This document shows positions 61,113 through 64,000 of a stretch of DNA of 64,000 bases, one piece after another (within the stretch, counting starts at the first letter, position 1; every line of letters begins with the position of its first letter). Origin of the DNA: Pullichristensenella sp002068815 (GTDB taxonomy: Bacteria > Bacillota > Clostridia > Christensenellales > Aristaeellaceae). The stretch lies in NCBI GenBank assembly GCA_040772885.1, contig JAXGXF010000001.1, forward strand, positions 248,001 through 312,000, read 5' to 3'. The notes under the pieces are model-generated. The model did no database searches. It saw nothing but the letters and a program-made list of their open reading frames with translations, and was not told where the DNA came from. The translations under genes were made by a program, and so were the position numbers.

Positions 61113-61125
61113 GAAGAGCACCCTT

Positions 61126-61359
61126 TCAGGGATAATCCATGTACTTCCACAGCCTGCTTCCGGAGGTTAATACGCAACAGATGCAACTTTCAAAGTCAAC
61201 GATCAGTTTATCAATCGGATGATGCTCGGGGAATACCGTTCTCCGCGCTCCAATTCTCTCGCCGCCCCTTCGCATGTTCTTGATCATCGTCCGAAGCAGC
61301 GCCACCATTTCCTTCTCCCATCCAATCTCGATCACCGTGCAGGTACAGAAATCCGCCAT
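61126..61359 (-). CDS. small hypothetical protein
   Basis: 77 aa (MADFCTCTVIEIGWEKEM ... RLWKYMDYP) with four Cys and basic residues; not recognised. AAGGGG is placed 8 nt before the ATG, which supports translation. GC content is lower than in the neighbours. It lies just upstream of the sensor kinase start and downstream of the MerR-like gene, all on the minus strand. Confidence 0.45.
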   Translation of the reverse strand: MADFCTCTVIEIGWEKEMVALLRTMIKNMRRGGERIGARRTVFPEHHPIDKLIVDFESCICCVLTSGSRLWKYMDYP

Positions 61360-61517
61360 GTTATCTTCCCCTTCTGCTGCCTTGCATGGCATGCCCGCGC
61401 TACGACTCGGAGAGATCGCTCCTCGTCCCGATTTTCGCCTTCAGTCACAGCGGGCGCCGTCGCCCGGCCAGCATGCCCCCTTCCGGGAGGCACCCGAGCA
61501 AGGCCTCTCCACCATCG

Positions 61518-61950
61518 TCAGGCATAAGGGCCAGCATTACCCAAGTGCTCGTAGCCCATACCTTCCATTCCGCGAATGAGCTGTGCCAGCGTTTCAAACG
61601 GCGGCATGTCACCGGAATGCAGAAGATCAATGGTGGAACGGAGCACGGAGAGCGTCACGTTCAAAGCGTCCATTTTCATCAGCATCAAGGTCAAATGCTG
61701 ATTGAATACAGCCTCCAACGCAACCGGGGTAGGGGTATCACGAATCTCAGACAGCGGTATGCCCAAAGACCTATAGAATACGATTTGGCTTAGCTTCATC
61801 ATATCGTGGTCGGTGTAATACCGCCGACCGCCCTCGATACCGCCGAGGTGGCAAAAGCCCGATGTTGTCGTAATGCTGCAGTGCGCGAACAGTTAAGCCA
61901 GTTGCCTTTGCCAATTCGCCGACGCTGTATATTCTTTCGTCCAAAGCCAT
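61518..61950 (-). pseudogene. MerR-family transcriptional regulator with a frameshift
   Basis: The N-terminal MerR helix-turn-helix reads YSVGELAKATGLTVRALQHYDNIGLLPPRRY. The expected next piece (EGGRRYYTDHDMMKLSQIVFYRSLGIPLSEI) is in a different frame; removing one base near 61836 joins the two. The second frame continues with a coiled coil to the stop at 61518. ATG at 61950, 7 nt after AGGTG. Typical MerR-type promoter upstream. Inactive if the frameshift is real. Confidence 0.75.
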
Positions 61951-61969
61951 TTCAATCACCTCAGCGTCT

Positions 61970-62000
61970 ATTATGTCATATGACGTTACGTCATGAGCAA
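61970..62000 (-). promoter_or_regulatory. MerR-type promoter with 19-bp spacer and dyad
   Basis: Minus strand TTGCTC (61995-62000), 19-bp spacer, CATAAT (61970-61975). The spacer contains the palindrome ATGACGT-T-ACGTCAT (61980-61994). Over-long spacers with a dyad are the hallmark of MerR-regulated promoters. Confidence 0.75.
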
Positions 62001-62584
62001 GAGGGCTTGATTATTTTCCTTGACGAATTAGCAAAGTGGTTTGGGATGGTTATGCGTGCCGATCAGGCTATTGGATGAAAACCCACCCATATAGAACCGT
62101 TTAGGTTGATCACATTTCAAAGTGTACGTATTATATCAGATCGGCCTCGATGGGAAAGGAATATGACGCCGGGTTGCTGCGCCCTATGCGCATGGCCGTG
62201 ATGATCAGCCCGCACCAACAAAGGAAGGTACAAAAAAGCCCGCATCCCTCGGCATGGCACCGAAGCTGCGGACTTTCGTCACTATGAATTGCTGGATCGA
62301 ATCCCGTTGCTCGCCAAGTTGCCATCTATCGGTAAATGTCCGCGTAGCAGGGAGTGCGAGAGACGTGCGACCCGCTGTACCCTTATCGACTTCTGCCTAA
62401 CGTACCCTGCTGCTTACAAAGGCTACCATTTTAGTAATATCGCAACGATGATGCATACCCTTTGCCTACTAGAGAAGGAGTTTTTCAGTATTGAGTATTT
62501 TTGCATTGCTGTAAAGTGTTTCCTCTCCGAAGGAAAGGCGGTCGATTCTTAGGAGGAACATTTTTTTCAACGCTCCCTAAACAC

Positions 62585-62621
62585 CATACAATTTGGCGGA
62601 ACTCATACGATTTGGCGAAAC
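62585..62621. repeat. two 18-bp direct repeats, CATACRATTTGGCGRAAC
   Basis: 62585-62602 and 62604-62621, separated by one base and differing at two positions. Repeated short motifs like this occur at transposon ends; no transposase is present. Confidence 0.65.
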
Positions 62622-62726
62622 ACTAAAGGGGGGTAAAAATCTGCGGCATTGAGCCATTGAAGGCGACCTGCGCAACCAGATTCACGCCATTTGCCGTCCA
62701 GAAGCCTTACTCCTATACCACAAAAG

Positions 62727-62763
62727 CGGCTGAAAACCCTTGCGCCACAAGGATTTTCAGCCG
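62727..62763. repeat. 37-bp inverted repeat
   Basis: CGGCTGAAAA-CCTTG / CAAGG-TTTTCAGCCG with a 5-nt loop and one internal mismatch. It is flanked by AAAAG and TTTG, so it could act as a bidirectional terminator or be a relic of a mobile element end. Confidence 0.65.
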
Positions 62764-62780
62764 TTTGCTCATAAAGAATC

Positions 62781-62812
62781 ATCCCATAGGATTGTATCAA
62801 ATCCTATGGGAT
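62781..62812 (-). terminator. hairpin after tRNA-Ser
   Basis: Perfect 13-bp stem ATCCCATAGGATT / AATCCTATGGGAT with a 6-nt loop, 4 nt after the tRNA CCA end. On the minus strand GATTCTTTATG follows, a weak T-run. Confidence 0.65.
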
Positions 62813-62816
62813 GAGG

Positions 62817-62907
62817 TGGCGGAGGAGGTGGGATTCGAACCCACGGTACCGATCAAGGTACACTCGATTTCGAGTCGAGGCCGTTATAACCACTTCGATA
62901 CTCCTCC
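62817..62907 (-). tRNA. tRNA-Ser (anticodon CGA)
   Basis: 91 nt including an encoded CCA. Acceptor stem GGAGGAG / CTCCTCC with discriminator G. Anticodon arm CTCGA-CTCGAAA-TCGAG gives anticodon CGA (codon UCG). A long variable arm (GTACC ... GGTACC type) is typical of class II tRNA-Ser. T arm GTGGG-TTCGAAT-CCCAC. Own consensus promoter 74 bp upstream and hairpin downstream. Confidence 0.97.
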
Positions 62908-62980
62908 AAATAGAGGCGCGGTGCCGTTGACGCAAGCAGGACCGGACAAAATCCCCGAGACTCCGTCAAACCGCCATTTC

Positions 62981-63009
62981 ATTATAGTGAATCGGGTCAA
63001 ACTTGTCAA
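62981..63009 (-). promoter_or_regulatory. consensus promoter of tRNA-Ser
   Basis: Minus strand TTGACA (63004-63009), 17-bp spacer, TATAAT (62981-62986): a full consensus. The rest of 62908-63254 shows no gene. Confidence 0.88.
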
Positions 63010-63254
63010 GACCATCCTGCATAAATTCTTTGCGGCTTCGTGTAGGACTACAATACAACAGGTAAGAGAAAAAGGAGTCGGGAACGGGCGCATCGGTTAT
63101 GATTCGGCTTTCCCATCCCCGCTGCAAGGGGTCGTCGCAATCCCGCAATGAACTCGGCTTCCCCCGCCTCCCGACGGGCGATCATTCAGCCCCGCCAAAA
63201 CAACCCACCCCCGCCCCTATCTCGCCCACCTCCCCGCTGATTCTTCGATTCTTG

Positions 63255-63283
63255 TTGAACCCCGCCCCCTCCTGTGGTATAAT
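63255..63283 (+). promoter_or_regulatory. sigma-A promoter of the MBL-fold hydrolase gene
   Basis: TTGAAC (63255-63260), 17-bp spacer, TATAAT (63278-63283) with an upstream TGTGG. Confidence 0.82.
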
Positions 63284-63304
63284 TGCCCAAAGGGAGGGAT
63301 GTCC

Positions 63305-64000
63305 ATGTTTTTGTCCGTTCTGGGGGTCAACGGCCCCTTCCCCGCCGCGGGCGGCGCGTGCTCCGGGTATCTCGTCGAGAGCGACAGCGGCGACACAAAG
63401 CTGCTGCTCGACTGCGGCACGGGCGCGCTGGCGAGGCTGCTCCGGCTGTTGCCCCTCGAGGCGCTCTCGGGCGTGGTGCTCTCCCACCTGCACTTTGACC
63501 ACATGTCGGACATGCTGCCGATGCAGTATGCTCTGCAATTCGCCGGGCGCAAATACCCGCTGCCGGTGTTCGCGCCGGAACGCCCGGAGCGCGTGCGGGC
63601 ACTGCTCGAAAACCCATACTGCGACCTGTTTTCCCACAGCGACATCACGCTTCAGGAGATGCGCATCTCCTTTATTCCGGCCGTTCACCCGGTCGAGTCC
63701 TCGTCTGTGTCGGTCGAGTGCGACGGCGCGCGCCTCGTGTTCACCGGCGACACGAACGAAAACCCGGCGCTCTCGCTGTTCGCGGACGGCTGCAACCTGC
63801 TGCTCGCGGACGCGGGCTTTCTGGCGGCGGACTGGACGCCGAAGTCGCCCCACCTCTCCGCGATGCTCTGCGGCGAGCTCGCGGCTTCGGTTCGCGCCGG
63901 CGCGCTGCTTTTGACGCACCTGAACCCGCGGTACGACCCCAGCGCGCTGCTGATGGAGGCGCAGGAGGTCTATCCGCGCGCGGAGATCGCGGTTCCCGGG
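63305..64000 (+). CDS. MBL-fold metallo-hydrolase (partial, runs off the window)
   Basis: 232 codons without a stop to the window end. Metallo-beta-lactamase fold: LLLDCGTGAL, zinc motif SHLHFDHMSD (HxHxDH), HPVESSS (third His) and FTGDTNEN (bridging Asp). It resembles the RNase Z/PhnP-like branch of small phosphodiesterase-type hydrolases. The ATG at 63305 follows AGGGAGGG by 6 nt; an ATG at 63299 is too close to the ribosome binding site. Substrate unknown. Confidence 0.85.
   Translation, partial: MFLSVLGVNGPFPAAGGACSGYLVESDSGDTKLLLDCGTGALARLLRLLPLEALSGVVLSHLHFDHMSDMLPMQYALQFAGRKYPLPVFAPERPERVRALLENPYCDLFSHSDITLQEMRISFIPAVHPVESSSVSVECDGARLVFTGDTNENPALSLFADGCNLLLADAGFLAADWTPKSPHLSAMLCGELAASVRAGALLLTHLNPRYDPSALLMEAQEVYPRAEIAVPG

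Larger units (their letters stand above)
62001..62816. other. gene-poor region with repeat relics
   Basis: No convincing protein gene: the open frames here (62131-62325 minus, 62289-62552 plus, 62603-62800 minus) lack ribosome binding sites and family features. GC content is lower than the rest of the window. It holds a direct repeat pair, a long inverted repeat and the tRNA hairpin, all listed separately. It reads like the scar of a mobile element. Confidence 0.6.

Noticed and set aside
62131..62325. 64-codon minus-strand open frame rich in Cys
   Set aside because: No ribosome binding site and no coding pattern; it lies in the repeat-scar region.

Overview
The window comes from a GC-rich bacterium, most likely a Firmicute of the class Clostridia (a Christensenellales-like gut or rumen organism would fit, but this is inference). 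Support: strong AGGAGG-type ribosome binding sites, many sigma-A promoters with 17-bp spacing, YesM/YesN-type two-component genes, a CnaB/SpaA-type cell-wall adhesin, GTP-dependent PEP carboxykinase and no outer-membrane genes. All three ABC substrate-binding proteins have signal peptides ending in a plain LAE cleavage site and lack a lipobox cysteine, which is unusual for a one-membrane cell.

Layout. 222-6828 (+): one operon with a NitT/TauT-type importer built from a binding protein, two different permeases and two different ATPases, followed by a DUF4432 mutarotase-like protein and a sulfatase. 6831-10297 (-): a YyaL-type thioredoxin-fold protein and an FAD/Rieske oxidoreductase. 10523-14208 (+): pckG and an SUV3-like RNA helicase. 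14235-17811 (-): ribose-type sugar ABC operon. 18035-20044: a frameshifted ROK sugar kinase, tail-to-tail with a ROK repressor. 20045-20415: three tandem 74-bp two-hairpin repeats and a consensus promoter. 20416-23771 (+): HAD phosphatase, a protein of unknown function, heptokinase-like PfkB kinase and GmhA-like isomerase. 23959-31340: ion transporter, secreted tannase-like esterase, small duplicated protein, MFS transporter, a hypothetical protein and an alpha/beta hydrolase. 31440-32587: wreck of an InlB-repeat surface protein.

32597-47356 (-): a 13.9-kb gene for a 4621-residue modular adhesin with a non-canonical LLKTG sorting signal, then a small secreted protein. 47851-57473 (-): an eight-gene amino-sugar-type operon (permease, ATPase, binding protein, ATC-hydrolase-like protein, FGGY kinase, NagA, ceramidase-superfamily protein, NagB-like protein), with YesN and a frame-broken YesM upstream. 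61126-61950 (-): a small ORF and a frameshifted MerR regulator with a classic 19-bp-spacer promoter. The right end has a tRNA-Ser(CGA), mobile-element-like repeats and the start of a metallo-beta-lactamase-fold hydrolase.

The genes together describe a glycan scavenger: three importers, kinases, deacetylase, deaminase-like, mutarotase-like, sulfatase and esterase functions, with local ROK and YesMN control. The strongest novelty candidates are the importer whose two ATPases have lost complementary motifs in the same predicted ATP site, the heptose-like cluster with its unknown protein, the amino-sugar operon with a NagB-like protein lacking a key catalytic Asp, and the giant adhesin. Four loci carry frameshifts, so either local decay or assembly indels are present.
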